Positions 62,936 through 64,000 of a stretch of 64,000 bases of DNA are shown here, piece after piece. The notes under the pieces are model-generated. The model saw nothing but the letters and a program-made list of their open reading frames with translations, was not told the origin of the DNA and made no database searches. The translations under genes and the position numbers were made by a program. Origin of the DNA: an uncultured bacterium (GTDB lineage Bacteria; Bacillota; Clostridia; Lachnospirales; Lachnospiraceae); the NCBI GenBank assembly GCA_947381965.1, contig CANCXX010000001.1:84789-148788 (forward strand). Reading direction: 5' to 3'. Each line of letters begins with the position of its first letter. The first letter of the stretch is position 1.

Positions 62936-63850
62936 CTACAGGCTGATTTCAAAGGTACTGTTTAAGGCATTGCAGATAATATGGCTGATTTGTTTGATTT
63001 CATAGTCCACATCCTTACCGGTTACATACATGTTATAAAGCTCCCCCAGTCCGGATAGCAAGTCGTCCTGTATTTCCAGCGGTTCTTCTCCCGTCTGACG
63101 CATCATCTTTTCAAAAGCATCGCTTACAATCGTTGCCGCATCCACCACTGTGGGCACTCCAATCGCAATTACGGGCACTCCCAGCGCTTCCTGTGTAATG
63201 GCATTTCTGTGGTTTCCCACGCCGGAACCGGGATGGATGCCTGCATTGCTTATCTGGATGGTTCGGTTTAGTCTCCTTGTGGACCGTGCCGCTAACGCAT
63301 CAATCACTACCACCACATCCGGTTTTGTTTTCTCCACCACTCCTTTAATAATCTCCAGGGATTCCATTCCTGTCTTTGCCATGACGCCAGGTACAAGGCC
63401 GCTGACCATATGGACTTTGTTCTTGTTAAAAGCTGCTTTGCCATATTCCTTCATCATATGTCTGGTAATCGTTAAGTTATCCACCACATTAGGCCCAAGG
63501 GCGTCCGCCGTCACATCCCGGTTGCCAAGACCCACTACCATCACAGACAATTCCTTTTCAATTCCCGGAATAATAAGCTTTAACTGTCTCGCCAGCTCCT
63601 CTGATATTTCTTCGTGATAATCCTCGTCGGGCAGCGCCATAGCCGGCGCCTCCAGGGTAACATATGTGCCAACGGGTTTGCCCATAGCCTTCGCTCCATT
63701 CATAGTTTCAATCACCACTTTGGTAATCCTGAGTTCACTTTCCTCCTTATACTCTTCTTCCACCGAAACGCCCCTGCAGTCCCTGGCATTTTCTTCCATA
63801 TTTTCCCGAACCTCAAGAGCCAAATCCGTCCTTACCTTAATACCGCTCAT
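62936..63850 (-). CDS. gpr: Germination protease GPR
   Basis: GPR degrades small acid-soluble spore proteins during germination. 304 residues; the N-terminus KVRTDLALEVRENM is the region processed from zymogen to active form, and the middle has VVVIDALAARSTRRLNRTIQ and SNAGIHPGSGVGNHRNAI, conserved in the family. The gene starts at ATG 63850 with GGAGGAGAT upstream, and is followed by spoIIP as in many Clostridia. A forespore sigma-G promoter is expected in 63851-63976, but none could be defined. Confidence 0.97.
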   Translation of the reverse strand: MSGIKVRTDLALEVRENMEENARDCRGVSVEEEYKEESELRITKVVIETMNGAKAMGKPVGTYVTLEAPAMALPDEDYHEEISEELARQLKLIIPGIEKELSVMVVGLGNRDVTADALGPNVVDNLTITRHMMKEYGKAAFNKNKVHMVSGLVPGVMAKTGMESLEIIKGVVEKTKPDVVVVIDALAARSTRRLNRTIQISNAGIHPGSGVGNHRNAITQEALGVPVIAIGVPTVVDAATIVSDAFEKMMRQTGEEPLEIQDDLLSGLGELYNMYVTGKDVDYEIKQISHIICNALNSTFEISL

Positions 63851-63976
63851 ATCTCCTCCGTACTTTTATTTATTCTTGGTTTTTCAATAATAATTTCCAA
63901 TTATTCTCCAATTATGTATTGACAGATATTCTTTTTGCGGCTAAAATAATATCCCGTTTTCAACACTTGAGTGAAT

Positions 63977-64000
63977 AAAAAAATCCGACAACCCGCATGA
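63977..64000 (-). terminator. Right half of an intrinsic terminator from an upstream gene (partial)
   Basis: On the minus strand GCGGGTTGTCGGATTTTTTT looks like the second arm and T-run of a hairpin whose first arm lies beyond base 64000. By synteny the gene ending there is often rpsT, but it is not visible. Confidence 0.5.

Noticed and set aside
63851-63976. Sigma-G promoter for gpr
   Set aside because: Several AT-rich boxes exist but none has matching -35 and -10 elements at proper spacing.
1-64000. tRNA, rRNA, CRISPR, prophage or insertion sequence
   Set aside because: No cloverleaf, no regularly spaced repeats, no transposase, integrase or terminal inverted repeats were seen.

Overview
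The window looks like a chromosomal segment of a motile, endospore-forming Gram-positive anaerobe, most likely a member of the Lachnospiraceae (Clostridia). The basis is a PolC-type replicase, CodY, a FliY/CheC/CheD chemotaxis set, the sporulation genes gpr, spoIIP and sigK, strong AGGAGG ribosome-binding sites and many TTG/GTG starts. Nearly every gene lies on the minus strand, so the biological order runs from base 64000 down to base 1. The only plus-strand gene is mntP. Start codons given here were chosen from ribosome-binding sites and family alignment from memory. No database search was possible.

Region 1 (64000-56600): the right half of an intrinsic terminator from a gene outside the window, then gpr, spoIIP, lepA, hemW, a sigK-like sigma factor with no pro-sequence, and a degenerate HD-GYP protein ending at a terminator. 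Region 2 (56600-49450): comM, dprA, a 60-residue DUF3006-like protein, an A24 prepilin peptidase, topA with its own promoter, and codY with its own promoter and terminator.

Region 3 (49420-14430): a flagellar-chemotaxis (fla/che) operon of about 35 kb. It has a sigma-A-like promoter and a candidate CodY box just upstream of flgB. Order: flgB-flgC-fliE-fliF-fliG-fliH-fliI-fliJ-motE-like-fliK-flgD-TIGR02530-flgE-flbD-motA-motB-fliL-fliM-fliY-cheY-fliO-fliP-fliQ-fliR-flhB-flhA-flhF-flhG-PilZ-cheB-cheA-cheW-cheC-cheD-unknown-fliA-fapA-unknown-DUF6115-MltG-like. It encodes rod, hook, MS ring, C ring, export gate and ATPase, stator, signalling kinase and the late sigma factor. Flagellin, cap, chemoreceptors, cheR and cheV are not in the window. 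CheB lacks its receiver domain, FlgD has an unusual helical and acidic C-terminus, and FliY has a methionine-rich linker.

Region 4 (14450-1): the rpsB-tsf-pyrH-frr-uppS-cdsA-dxr-rseP-ispG-polC cluster (translation, UMP synthesis, undecaprenyl and phospholipid precursors, MEP isoprenoid pathway, replication). It is interrupted by three apparent insertions: plus-strand mntP under a manganese (yybP-ykoY) riboswitch with a visible terminator; a membrane polysaccharide deacetylase with a bactofilin; and a PP2C phosphatase with a PASTA-less membrane Ser/Thr kinase. The rpsB promoter is built into the terminator of the flagellar operon. A structured repeat-like element follows cdsA. I see no rRNA, tRNA, CRISPR, prophage or insertion sequence.
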